Below, piece by piece: positions 40,498 to 48,631 of a stretch of 64,000 nucleotides of DNA. The DNA lies in assembly GCF_038246755.1 (NCBI RefSeq), contig NZ_CP134706.1, forward strand, positions 4,960,001 to 5,024,000. Reading direction: 5' to 3'. Made by a program: the position numbers and the translations under genes. Each line of letters starts with the position of its first letter. Within the stretch, counting starts at the first letter, position 1. Below the pieces are notes generated by a model, which saw only the letters and a list, made by a program, of their open reading frames with translations, did no database searches and had not been told where the DNA came from. Source of the stretch: Micromonospora sp. FIMYZ51. GTDB taxonomy: Bacteria; Actinomycetota; Actinomycetes; Mycobacteriales; Micromonosporaceae.

Positions 40498-41501
40498 CTC
40501 ATCGTCCCTCGGGTGCGGGCGTGCCGTTGCGCGGCCACGAAGCGCACCATGTCCAGCAGCCAGTCTCGGTCCGTACGCAGTCTCAGGTGCCCGGCACCGG
40601 CGGAGCGCAACGCGGCGGAGATCTCCGCCCGCTGGCTGGCAGCCGCCGCCGCGTACCGATGCCGCAGGCTCGGGTCGGCGGTCTGCACCTCGTGCAGTTC
40701 GCCGGTCTCCGGGTCGATGACCGGAAGCACTCCGACGTCGGGCAGTTCCAGTTCCCGCGGGTCCACCACCTCGATCGCCAGCACGTCGTGCCGGACCCGC
40801 AGCTTGCGCAGCGGCCGGGACCACTGGGCCGGCGGGGCGAGGAAGTCGGAGATGATCACCGCGACGCCGCGTCGGCGGGGCGGCCGGTTGAGCATCTCGA
40901 CAAGCGCGCCGAGGTCGCCCCGACCCGGCCGGATCTCGGTGGCGGCGATGGCACGCAGCATGCCCTGCGCCTCGCGGCGCCCCGACCGGGCGGGCAGCCG
41001 GACCAGCCGGCCCGGGTCCGACGCGGGCACCGCCCGGCGGCCCCACCGACGCGGGCGCGGGGGTAGGTCGCCGCCGCTGCCCACGACCGCGCCGATCCGG
41101 TTACCGCCCCGCACGGTCAGGTGGGTGATGGCCGTCGCCGCCGCGATCACCACGTCCCGCTTGAGCCACCGGCCGGTGCCGAAGTCGAGGCTCGCCGAGA
41201 GGTCCACCGCCAGCCAGGTCTCCAGCTCACGGTCGGCCACCGTACGCCGTACGTGCGGCGTCGTGGTGCGGGCGGTCACCGGCCAGTCCATCCGGCGTAC
41301 GTCGTCGCCGGGGCGGTACTCCCGGGACTCGCCCGCCTCGCTGCCCGGCCCCGGCAGCAGACCGGCGTAGTCGCCCTGCAACAGCCCGTCGAGTTTGCGG
41401 GTGACCAGCAGTTGCAGCCGGGACAGCACCGCGCCGGAGCGGTCGGTGACCGCGTCCGGCTGGCCGTCCCGACCGCCGGGTCGAGGGGTGGTCGAGGTCA
41501 C
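40494..41501 (-). CDS. DUF58 domain protein
   Basis: 335 residues. DUF58 signature GESREYRPGDDVRRMDWPVTA near 60-85, then a VWA-like fold (WLAVDLSASLDFG, VIISDF). Acts with MoxR and the VWA protein. The GTG at 41501 is chosen because it overlaps the moxR stop as GTGA; the ORF can be read six codons further out but that would overlap moxR more. Coupled to both neighbours. Confidence 0.92.
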   Translation of the reverse strand: MTSTTPRPGGRDGQPDAVTDRSGAVLSRLQLLVTRKLDGLLQGDYAGLLPGPGSEAGESREYRPGDDVRRMDWPVTARTTTPHVRRTVADRELETWLAVDLSASLDFGTGRWLKRDVVIAAATAITHLTVRGGNRIGAVVGSGGDLPPRPRRWGRRAVPASDPGRLVRLPARSGRREAQGMLRAIAATEIRPGRGDLGALVEMLNRPPRRRGVAVIISDFLAPPAQWSRPLRKLRVRHDVLAIEVVDPRELELPDVGVLPVIDPETGELHEVQTADPSLRHRYAAAAASQRAEISAALRSAGAGHLRLRTDRDWLLDMVRFVAAQRHARTRGTMR

Positions 41502-42604
41502 GGCCGCTGCCCGGGCCACCCCGAGGTCGGCGCCACCGCGCCAGGCGGTGTCGCCTGCTGCCGGGGCGCCACCGAGGGCAGCGGGATGGTCGCCATCACC
41601 CGGTGCACCACGTGGTCGGCCGGCACGTCGTCGGCGAGCGCGTCGTAGCTGAGCACCAGGCGGTGTCGCAGGATGTCCGGGGCGATGTCCTGTACGTCCT
41701 GCGGCAGGGCGTAGTCACGCCCGCGCAGCAGCGCCAGCGCCCGGGTCGCCCGGACCAGACCGAGCGAGGCGCGCGGGCTGGCGCCGTACTGGATAAGTTG
41801 CGCGACGTCGGGCATGCCGTGCTCGGCGGGGGCGCGCGTGGCCAGCACCAGCCGGACCGCGTAGTCGATCAGGGCATTGTGTACGAACACCTGGTCGGCC
41901 TTCTGTTGAAGGGCGATCAGGTCGTCGGTGCCGAACACCGGGGTGGGCTCGGGTGCGGCCACCCCCATCCGGTAGACGATCTCCCGTTCCTCGGCGTCGG
42001 TCGGATAACCCACGATGATCTTCATGAGGAACCGGTCCCGCTGCGCCTCCGGCAGCGGGTAGACCCCCTCCTGCTCGATCGGGTTCTGCGTCGCCATCAC
42101 CAGGAACGGGTCCGGCACCCGGTGGCTCTCCCCGCCGATCGAGACCTGCCGCTCACTCATCACCTCGAGCAGGGCCGACTGCACCTTCGCCGGTGCGCGG
42201 TTGATCTCGTCGGCGAGCAGAAAGTTGACGAAGACCGGCCCCAGCTCCACGTCGAACTTCTCGCTTGACTGCCGGTAGATACGGGTACCCATGATGTCGG
42301 CCGGCACCAGGTCGGGGGTGAACTGCACCCGGGCGAACGACCCGCCGACGACCCTGGCCAGGGTCTCCACCGCCAGGGTCTTGGCCACCCCCGGTACGCC
42401 TTCCAGCAGGCAGTGCCCCCGGGCGAGCAGCGCCACGAACATCCGCTCCACCATCCGGTCCTGCCCGACGATCACCCGCTTGATCTCGAAGAGCGCCCGC
42501 TCCAGCAGCCCGGCGTCCTGTGCCGGGGTGGTGGTCGGTGCCGAGGGCGGCTGCGGCTGCGTCCCGTTCGGCGTCGGAGCGTCGGGCATGGTCGGCTGGG
42601 CCAC
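41498..42604 (-). CDS. MoxR family AAA+ ATPase
   Basis: 368 residues. Walker A EGVPGVAKT near 70, Walker B LLADEINRA near 130, sensor MATQNPIEQEGVYPLPEAQRDRF and the C-terminal lid (SPRASLGLVRATRALALL). A chaperone-like ATPase that remodels VWA-containing partners. The GTG at 42604 has GGAGG 4 nt upstream and gives a short disordered Pro/Thr N-terminus; ATG 42589 is a second choice. First gene of moxR-DUF58-VWA. Confidence 0.94.
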   Translation of the reverse strand: MAQPTMPDAPTPNGTQPQPPSAPTTTPAQDAGLLERALFEIKRVIVGQDRMVERMFVALLARGHCLLEGVPGVAKTLAVETLARVVGGSFARVQFTPDLVPADIMGTRIYRQSSEKFDVELGPVFVNFLLADEINRAPAKVQSALLEVMSERQVSIGGESHRVPDPFLVMATQNPIEQEGVYPLPEAQRDRFLMKIIVGYPTDAEEREIVYRMGVAAPEPTPVFGTDDLIALQQKADQVFVHNALIDYAVRLVLATRAPAEHGMPDVAQLIQYGASPRASLGLVRATRALALLRGRDYALPQDVQDIAPDILRHRLVLSYDALADDVPADHVVHRVMATIPLPSVAPRQQATPPGAVAPTSGWPGQRP

Positions 42605-42778
42605 CGGTCCTCCACAGCATGATTTGGTCGTCGTGGCGTGTGCGTTACCAAGCCTCGCATGCCCGGCTGAGTACGGACGTGGGGAGCGACCGATTTTCGC
42701 CACGCCGTCCCGCGCCAGGCGAAATCGCCAAACGTGAGTGGACAGAAGCGGCCCCGGCGTGTGTACCATGCATTCGTC

Positions 42779-42808
42779 GCCGGGCGGCTTCCCCCGTGGC
42801 CGCCCGGC
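42779..42808. other. 10-bp GC hairpin in the moxR/42843 spacer
   Basis: GCCGGGCGGC (42779-42788) pairs with GCCGCCCGGC (42799-42808), loop 10 nt. It sits about 20 nt upstream of the -10 box of the next gene, so could insulate it from upstream reading. Confidence 0.4.
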
Positions 42809-42829
42809 GCTCTATCTCTCCCGTCGCCC

Positions 42830-42835
42830 TAGACT
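42830..42835 (+). promoter_or_regulatory. -10 box of leaderless gene at 42843
   Basis: TAGACT, 7 nt, then ATG 42843. Confidence 0.5.
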
Positions 42836-42842
42836 GGCCGGG

Positions 42843-43115
42843 ATGAGTGATCTCGACACCCCAAGCCAGCCGCTGATCTGTTCGGCCCGCGGGTGTCGCG
42901 CCCCGGCCGCGTGGTCACTGCGCTGGAACAATCCTCGAATCCACAAGCCCGAGCGGCGCAAGACGTGGCTCGCCTGCGACCTGCACCGTCCACAGCTCGG
43001 CGACTTCCTCACCGCGCGGGGCTTCCTGCGCGAGGTCGCCCCGCTGGCCGGATCGCCTACGCTCGAAGGGTGGACGCGGACAACGGAACCCCAGCTCGGT
43101 GAGCGCGAGGAGTGA
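42843..43115 (+). CDS. Small conserved cysteine-rich actinobacterial protein
   Basis: 90 residues. LICSARGCRAPAAWSLRWNN and WLACDLHR supply three cysteines and a histidine, a possible zinc site. Homologues are often mislabelled 'acetone carboxylase' in databases; no such activity is visible. ATG 42843 sits 7 nt past a TAGACT box (leaderless). The last 8 codons, including the stop, lie in the first copy of the 57-bp tandem repeat, so the C-terminus (PQLGEREE) is repeat-derived. Confidence 0.75.
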   Translation: MSDLDTPSQPLICSARGCRAPAAWSLRWNNPRIHKPERRKTWLACDLHRPQLGDFLTARGFLREVAPLAGSPTLEGWTRTTEPQLGEREE

Positions 43116-43275
43116 GCTTGCGAGCCCCGCAGTCGCGAACGAAAGGCCCAGCTCGGTGAGCGCGAGGAGTGAGCTTGCGAGCCCCGCAGTCGCGAACGAA
43201 AGGCCCAGCTCGGTGAGCGCGAGGAGTGAGCTTGCGAGCCCCGCAGTCGCGAACGAAAGGCCAGCTCGGTGAACG
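43090..43275. repeat. Three 57-bp tandem repeats plus a partial copy
   Basis: Copies begin at 43090, 43147 and 43204, essentially identical, starting CCCAGCTCGGTGAGCGCGAG and ending CGCGAACGAAAGG; a fourth begins at 43261 one C short. 57 is a multiple of 3, and each unit has GTG after GCTCG, so one frame reads SARSELASPAVANERPSSV repeatedly. The fourth copy contributes the GTG start of the PH-domain gene and the first supplies the stop of the upstream gene. Confidence 0.9.
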
Positions 43276-43808
43276 GTGACGGACCGGCCGGCCCGCAGCC
43301 GGCGCCCCCGGTGGCACAGCCCGGCCCACTCGAACCCTGGCCGGACACGGTCCGCTGGCAGTCGATCTCGACCGACCTGATCTGGGTGGAGTTGCTGCGA
43401 CTCGCCGCCCTGGTGGCCGTCGTCTCGGCGGTACTCGGGGTCAGCTGGGCGGTGACCGGTTCCTGGCCCTTCGGCCTGGGGCTGGGTGTCCTCGTGCTGT
43501 TCGCGGTGTGGCGCGCGGTGACAATCGTCCGGGCGGTACACGCCTGGGGCTACGCGGAACGCGAGAACGACCTGCTGGTGCGGCACGGTCTGCTGGTGCG
43601 CCGGCTGTCCATCGTGCCGTACTCCCGGATGCAGTTCGTCGACGTCAGCGCCGGTCCGCTGGAGCGGGCGTTCGATTTGGCCACCGTGCAGTTGCACACG
43701 GCCGCCGCAGCCAGCGACGCCCGGGTGCCCGGGTTGCGGCCGGCGGAGGCGTCCCGGCTGCGCGACCGGCTCACCGCGCTCGGCGAGGACCGGGCGGAAG
43801 GGCTGTGA
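43269..43808 (+). CDS. PH-domain membrane protein (YdbS-like)
   Basis: 179 residues. A soluble Pro-rich start, two membrane helices (43-62, 67-85), then a bacterial PH domain (bPH2/DUF304): ENDLLVRHGLLVRRLSIVPY followed by RMQFVDVSAGPLERAFDLAT. YdbS and YdbT form a membrane pair linked to resistance to antimicrobial peptides in Bacillus. The GTG at 43269 lies in the partial fourth 57-bp repeat, with no independent ribosome site other than repeat sequence. Its TGA overlaps a GTG for the next gene (GTGA at 43805). Confidence 0.85.
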   Translation: MNGDGPAGPQPAPPVAQPGPLEPWPDTVRWQSISTDLIWVELLRLAALVAVVSAVLGVSWAVTGSWPFGLGLGVLVLFAVWRAVTIVRAVHAWGYAERENDLLVRHGLLVRRLSIVPYSRMQFVDVSAGPLERAFDLATVQLHTAAAASDARVPGLRPAEASRLRDRLTALGEDRAEGL

Positions 43809-43917
43809 GCGGCCCGACCGGTTGGGGTCCGGAGCAGCCCGCACCGCCCCCCGCCGACGCACCACCTCCCGAACCGCACGCTCCACCCGCCGGCCACGCC
43901 CACGACACCCCACCCCA

Positions 43918-44110
43918 GAGCGCCCCACCACCCGGCTACCCCCACGGCGCTCCCCACCCGGCTATCCGCCGGGGCGCCCCCACCCGGCTACCCCCACGGC
44001 ACGCCCCCACCCGGCTACCCCACGGCACGCCGCCGCCCGGCTACCCCACGGCACGCCGCCGCCCGGCTACCCCACGGCACGCCCTACCCCCACGGCGGGC
44101 CGCCACCCGG
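43918..44110 (+). repeat. Pro/Gly-rich coding repeat with frame slips
   Basis: Units of 26-27 nt encoding GYPHGTPPP. In-frame units have TACCCCCACGG (five C); at least three copies have TACCCCACGG (four C), each shifting the frame by -1. The GTG at 43805 therefore is out of frame with the downstream PH domains. Confidence 0.75.
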
Positions 44111-44240
44111 CTATCCGCCCGGGGCGCTGCCGCCCGGGCCGCCGCCGGGGTTTCCACCCGGGTCGCCGGGCTTCCCGCCCGGTGGGCCGCCTCCGCCGTA
44201 CGCGACCCATCCGCATCCGACGGGCTCGCCACCGGATCCG

Positions 44241-45554
44241 TTGCACACCCGGCAGCGACTGCATCCGTTGAGCCCTGCGCTGCACGGCGCCAAGTCCCTG
44301 GTCGTGGTGATCGCCGGGCTCTCCTGGTCGACGCTGTCCCGGGTCGGGTTCGGCTGGTTCGTGACGATGGTGATCGTGATCGCTCTCGGCGCCACCGTGC
44401 TGGCGGTGGTCAGTTGGTACAACACCGGCTTCCAGGTGGTCGGCCGGGAGCTGCGGATCTACGAGGGGCTGCTCTGGCGCCGGACCCGGGCCATCCCGCT
44501 GGAACGGCTTCAGGCGGTCGAAGTGGTACGCCCGCTGCTCGCCCAGCTCACCGGCCTGGCCGAGCTGCGGTTGGAGGTGGTCGGCGGCGGCAAGACCGAG
44601 GCGCCGCTGGCGTTCCTCGGGGTCGCCGAGGCGTCAGCCCTGCGGCGACGCCTGCTCACCCTGGCGGGTGCCCGGACCGTCCCCGTGCCGGGCACCGAGC
44701 CGGCACCGGCGACGGCACCGGCCGGGGAGCCGCCCGTGCCACCCGGCCGGCCGCTGCACGCGGTGCAGAACCGGGACCTGTTGATCAGCCAACTCCTCAC
44801 CCCACAGGCGTTCCTGCTGCCCTTCGGCGCGATGTTCGTGGCCGCGCAGTTCCTGTCCGAGGGGTCGTGGTCGTTCATCGCGGTCGCGAGCACGCTTACC
44901 GCGATGGCCGGCATCCTGCTGCAACCTGTCCGCCGGGTGCTCGATGACTGGCGGTTCCAACTCGCCCGCGACGAGGACCGGCTGCGGATCCGCAACGGTC
45001 TGCTGGAGACCCGGGTGCAGACCGTGCCGCTGCACCGGGTGCAGACCGTGGGCGTGACCTGGCCGCTGCTCTGGCGGATGAAGGGCTGGCTGCGGCTGCG
45101 CCTGGAGGTGGCCGGCTACGCCGCTGGCGAGTCCGACCAGCGCAACCGGCCGGATCGCCTGCTTCCCGTCGGTGACCTGGCCACCGGCGAGCGGATCGTC
45201 GCCGAGGTGCTGCCCGGCGTCGACCTCTCCGCGTTGCCGCTGAGCCCGCCGCCGTCCCGCGCCCGGTGGGTCAACCCGCTGAGCCGCCAGGTGCTCGGCG
45301 CCGGCCTGACCGAGCAGGTCTTCGTGGTCCGCTCGGGCCTGCTCACCCGCCAGCTGACCATCGTGCCGTACGCCCGGTTGCAGAGCGTCCGGGTGGTGCA
45401 GGGACCGGTGCAGCGCCTGCTGGGGATGGCCACCGTGCACGCCGACACCGCTGGTGGAGCCGGTGCCGCAGCGGTGGACCGGGATCTCGCCGAAGCCTGG
45501 GCCCTGGCGGCCGAACTCACCACCCGCGGCCACACCGCCCGCCGCCCCACCTAA
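44241..45554 (+). CDS. PH-domain membrane protein (YdbT-like), N-terminus frame-disrupted
   Basis: About 437 residues readable in one frame. Order: Pro/Gly-rich disordered lead, membrane helices (27-60), first bPH2 domain (RELRIYEGLLWRRTRAIPLE), two further helices near 185-225, second bPH2 (EDRLRIRNGLLETRVQTVPL) and a third (LSRQVLGAGLTEQVFVVRSG). Typical YdbT has this triple layout. The natural start is probably the GTG at 43805, coupled to the YdbS-like gene, with about 145 residues of GYPHGTPPP repeat; that start is one base out of frame with the domains. The listed start is only where the shared frame offers its first start codon (TTG). Confidence 0.75.
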   Translation: MHTRQRLHPLSPALHGAKSLVVVIAGLSWSTLSRVGFGWFVTMVIVIALGATVLAVVSWYNTGFQVVGRELRIYEGLLWRRTRAIPLERLQAVEVVRPLLAQLTGLAELRLEVVGGGKTEAPLAFLGVAEASALRRRLLTLAGARTVPVPGTEPAPATAPAGEPPVPPGRPLHAVQNRDLLISQLLTPQAFLLPFGAMFVAAQFLSEGSWSFIAVASTLTAMAGILLQPVRRVLDDWRFQLARDEDRLRIRNGLLETRVQTVPLHRVQTVGVTWPLLWRMKGWLRLRLEVAGYAAGESDQRNRPDRLLPVGDLATGERIVAEVLPGVDLSALPLSPPPSRARWVNPLSRQVLGAGLTEQVFVVRSGLLTRQLTIVPYARLQSVRVVQGPVQRLLGMATVHADTAGGAGAAAVDRDLAEAWALAAELTTRGHTARRPT

Positions 45555-45586
45555 CAGCCACCCCACCCCTCGTTACCTTTTTGATC

Positions 45587-45602
45587 GTCCCCAGCCGGGG
45601 AC
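45587..45602 (+). terminator. Small hairpin after the ydbT-like gene
   Basis: GTCCCC-AGCC-GGGGAC just downstream of the stop. Short, so only a weak terminator call. Confidence 0.35.
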
Positions 45603-45698
45603 TCCTCGGTCGCCCGGCCCGGTATGACTTCCTGCCCCTGTCGTAGGCATGATCCGGGGGGTGTTGTCGCCGGGTCGGGTGGCGTCGGCGGACCGCTG

Positions 45699-47026
45699 AT
45701 AGGGACACGGCCGCCCTGTTTGGGGTTGGTCTCTTCGTAACGTGGGTGCCGGCAGTCCGACGCCTGGACCTGTGGCCGAGGCCACGGACGATGCGTGGAG
45801 GCGGGTGTGGTGCACGGCGGATACGGCGTCTACCTCGGGTTGGATGTCGGTAAGGGTGATCATCACGCGGTCGGGTTGGCGCCGGACGGCAAGCGGCTGC
45901 ACGACGCACCGTTGCCGAACACCGAGGCTCGGCTGAGGCAGTTGTTCGACAAACTCGCCGGCCACGGTCGGGTGCTGGTGGTGGTCGACCAGCCCGCCTC
46001 GATCGGCGCCCTGCCGGTCGCGGTGGCTCGGGCATGCGGTCATCAGGTGGCCTACCTGCCCGGCCTGGCGATGCGGCGGATCGCCGATCTGCACCCCGGA
46101 AGCGCGAAGACCGACGCCCGCGACGCCTATGTCATCGCTGATGCCGCCCGCACCCTGCCGCACACGCTGCGGCGGGTCGACGTCGGAGATGAGGCTCTGG
46201 CCGAGTTGGAGGTCCTCGTCGGCTTCGACGACGACCTCGCTGGCGAGGCCACGCGCGTGTCGAACCGTATCCGGGGACTACTCACCCAGATTCATCCCGC
46301 CCTGGAACGGGTTCTCGGCCCGAAGGTGCACCACAAGGCCGTGCTGGAGTTGCTGTCGCGCTGCGGCGGACCGGCCGGACTCCGCAAAGCCGGTCGCCGC
46401 AAACTACTCTCGATCGCCGCCGTCCACGCACCCCGCATGGGTGAACGGCTCATCGAACAGCTCATGGCAGCCCTCGACGAACAGACCGTCACCGTCCCCG
46501 GCACCCAAGCAGCCGAGACGATCCTGCCCCGTCTCGCCGACAGCCTCCGCGACGTCCTACACCAACGCGACCAAGTCGCCGACCAGGTCGAGAGGATGCT
46601 TGATGCACACCCTCTTGCCCCGGTCCTGACATCGATGCCCGGCATCGGCGTCAGGACCGCCGCCAGATCCTGCTCGAAGTCGGCGACGGCACCGCCTTCG
46701 CCACCCCCGGCCACCTCGCCGCCTACGCCGGCCTCGCCCCCGTCACCCGACGCTCCGGCACCAGCATCCGCGGCGAGCACCCACCCCGAGGCGGCAACAA
46801 GAACCTCAAACGCGCGTTCTTCCTCGCCGCGTTCGCATCCCTCGCAGACCCCGTCAGCCGCGCCTACTACGACCGCAAACGCGCCGAAGGTAAACGCCAC
46901 AACGCCGCCCTCATCTGCCTCGCCCGACGCCGCTGCGACGTCCTATACGCCATGCTCCGCGACAAGATCCCCTACCAACCCCGCCCGACCAGCCCCGTCC
47001 CCGCTTGACGAAACCCATAGGGACAC
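45699..47026 (+). mobile_element. IS110-type insertion sequence (approximate ends)
   Basis: The direct repeat ATAGGGACAC occurs at 45699-45708 and 47017-47026, bracketing the transposase gene. IS110 elements have no long terminal inverted repeats and may show short direct matches at their ends, so these could mark the edges; alternatively the left end lies up to 100 nt further out and the left copy is part of the guide RNA region. The 100-200 nt before the transposase start has no ORF and is where IS110-group elements encode their bridge RNA. Confidence 0.6.
45795..47008 (+). pseudogene. IS110 family transposase, frameshifted
   Basis: DEDD-type transposase. The first frame gives YLGLDVGKGDHHAVGLAPDG (first Asp), VVVDQPAS, KTDARDAYVIADAART and the coiled middle, up to SMPGIGVRTAAR. 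At about 46660-46668 (GCCAGATCC) one base is missing; in the next frame the protein continues ILLEVGDGTAFATPGHLAAY, then RGEHPPRGGNKNLKRAFFLA with the IS110 serine region, ending at TGA 47008. So the domain set is complete but split. Either the copy is dead or it uses programmed frameshifting; the former is simpler. Start likely GTG 45795 or 45810. Confidence 0.8.
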
Positions 47027-47053
47027 CCCCCGCCCCACGCCACGCCACACACT

Positions 47054-48118
47054 TCAGCGATCTTGCACTTTTTGCCTGGGCGAAGGTCGCGAAATACGCA
47101 TATCGGCGACCGAAACTGCAAGATCGCGGCGCAGTGGGGGTGGGGTGGGGGTGGGTTGGGGGCGGCGGGACTTGCGGCGGGCCCACCAGCGCTCGGCCAG
47201 GCCGACCGCCAGGAAGGTCATCCCGACGTAGGCCCAACCGACAAGCACGTCGATCACGTAGTGCTCACCGCTGTAGACAAGCGTGAAGGTCATCGCCAGC
47301 GGATACGACAGCAGCAGCGGCCACCAGCGACGCCGGACGTTGCGCAGGAAGAACACCACCACGAAGAGTGCGAACGCGGTGTGCAGCGACGGCATCGCCG
47401 CCACCGGGTTCGAGGCCAGCTGTCCGGCGTTGAGCAGGTTGCCGGCGCCGTGCATGCCGAACGCCTTCCACCCCCGGGTGGAGATCCGGGCGACCTCCTC
47501 CAGCAGGCCGTTCTGCGCCGCCCACCAGGGCGGCGCGGCCGGGTAGAGGAAATAGGTGATCAGGCCGGTCGCGCAGAGGAAGAACCAGCGGCGCATGAAG
47601 GCCGCCCAGCGGCTGCGCTCGCGCATCCAGAGCACCGTGGCGGCGGCCAGCGCGGCCACGAAGTGCGAGAAGTACACCCAGCTGACCAGGACGTCCCACC
47701 ATCGCACCTCGGGGCGGTACAGGTGCTGCTGCAACCAGACCGTCGGCACCTGGCCGTCCATGGCCCAGCCGAACATCAGCCGGTCCGCCAGGATCAACTC
47801 GTACGCGTGCGGGACCGTGCCGTCGTGGTACGCGAAACCGCGGGAGAGGTTGTAGGCGACAAGCAACAGGACCACCGGCACCCAGTCCCGGGCGAAGCGC
47901 AGGTGACTGCGCCAGGGGCGGGCCGAGTTCCAGGCAATGGTCCCCGCCCAGATCCAGAAGAAGGCGTAGAGCGGATCGGTAGGCAGCCCGATGACGAGCC
48001 AGCCCACCACGAAGGCGACGCTCCACACCGACATCGCGATGACCCGACGGCGACCGCCGTCGGGTGAGACGGGCGGCTCGGTCGGAGCGGCGGGCTGGGG
48101 GTCGGTCACGGCAGACAT
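47054..48118 (-). CDS. PAP2 superfamily membrane phosphatase/inositolphosphotransferase-like
   Basis: 354 residues. About six membrane helices. The PAP2 active-site pieces are AAMPSLHTAF (PSxH) and YSGEHYVIDVLVGW (H...D). Members in actinomycetes act on phosphatidic acid or build phosphatidylinositol-type lipids on the outer face; which is unclear. ATG 48118 is chosen as the first Met before the helices; the longer ORF overlaps the divergent thioesterase gene. The last 20 or so residues (SVADMRISRPSPRQKVQDR) are encoded by the hairpin repeat, a clear C-terminal extension. Confidence 0.85.
   Translation of the reverse strand: MSAVTDPQPAAPTEPPVSPDGGRRRVIAMSVWSVAFVVGWLVIGLPTDPLYAFFWIWAGTIAWNSARPWRSHLRFARDWVPVVLLLVAYNLSRGFAYHDGTVPHAYELILADRLMFGWAMDGQVPTVWLQQHLYRPEVRWWDVLVSWVYFSHFVAALAAATVLWMRERSRWAAFMRRWFFLCATGLITYFLYPAAPPWWAAQNGLLEEVARISTRGWKAFGMHGAGNLLNAGQLASNPVAAMPSLHTAFALFVVVFFLRNVRRRWWPLLLSYPLAMTFTLVYSGEHYVIDVLVGWAYVGMTFLAVGLAERWWARRKSRRPQPTPTPPPLRRDLAVSVADMRISRPSPRQKVQDR
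47058..47126. repeat. GATCTTGCACTTT-family inverted repeat at the PAP2 gene end
   Basis: CGATCTTGCACTTT (47058-47071) and AAACTGCAAGATCG (47113-47126) pair with one mismatch. It lies between the convergent IS110 and PAP2 genes, and the PAP2 reading frame ends within it. Confidence 0.75.
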
Positions 48119-48217
48119 CGCGGACAAGGTTAACGGGTGTGCAGGAAGGGTCCCCGCGCAACGCCTCGGGCACGCCAAAGGGTCACCTCCTGACCTCCCC
48201 GGCGCCCGGTGAGCACC

Positions 48218-48223
48218 TACGCT
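48218..48223 (+). promoter_or_regulatory. -10 box of leaderless thioesterase gene
   Basis: TACGCT, 6 nt, then ATG 48230. Confidence 0.5.
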
Positions 48224-48229
48224 GTGGCC

Positions 48230-48631
48230 ATGCAGGAGCAGGACCAGACCCTGACCCCGGGGTTGACCGCCCGGGTCGAGTTGACCGTGACCGACGCCGA
48301 CACCGCGCAGGCGGTCGGCTCCGGCGACGTCCCGGTGCTCGGCACCCCCCGGGTGCTCGCACTGGCCGAGGCGGCGACCGTGGCGGCGACCGCGCGGGAG
48401 TTGCCCTCGGGGTCCACCACCGTCGGCACCCGGGTCGAGCTGCACCACCTGGCCCCGACGCCGGTGGGTCGTACGGTAGCGGCCCAGGCCCGGCTGGTCA
48501 CCGTCGACCGCCGCCGGCTGGTGTTCGAGATCACCGTCACCGAAGGTGAACAGACCGTGGCCACGGGCGAGGTGGAACGGGTACTTGTCGACCGGCACCG
48601 GTTCGTCGAACGCGCCGGACAAGCGTCATGA
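48230..48631 (+). CDS. Hot-dog fold thioesterase (FlK-like)
   Basis: 133 residues. Hot-dog layout with VLGTPRVLALAEAATVAA, ELPSGSTTVGTRVELHHLAP and VGRTVAAQARLVTVDRRRLV, matching the FlK-type acyl-CoA thioesterase group (Thr, Glu, His catalytic set; Glu in LALAEAA and His in LHHLAP visible). FlK itself handles fluoroacetyl-CoA; I infer only a short acyl-CoA. ATG 48230 follows a TACGCT box by 6 nt (leaderless). Its stop overlaps the MBL gene start as ATGA. Confidence 0.82.
   Translation: MQEQDQTLTPGLTARVELTVTDADTAQAVGSGDVPVLGTPRVLALAEAATVAATARELPSGSTTVGTRVELHHLAPTPVGRTVAAQARLVTVDRRRLVFEITVTEGEQTVATGEVERVLVDRHRFVERAGQAS

Noticed and set aside
43090-43275. CRISPR-like array
   Set aside because: The three units abut with no spacers; they are tandem repeats.
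48230-48631. Fluoroacetate resistance by FlK
   Set aside because: Only family resemblance; no fluorometabolite genes nearby, so the specific function is not claimed.
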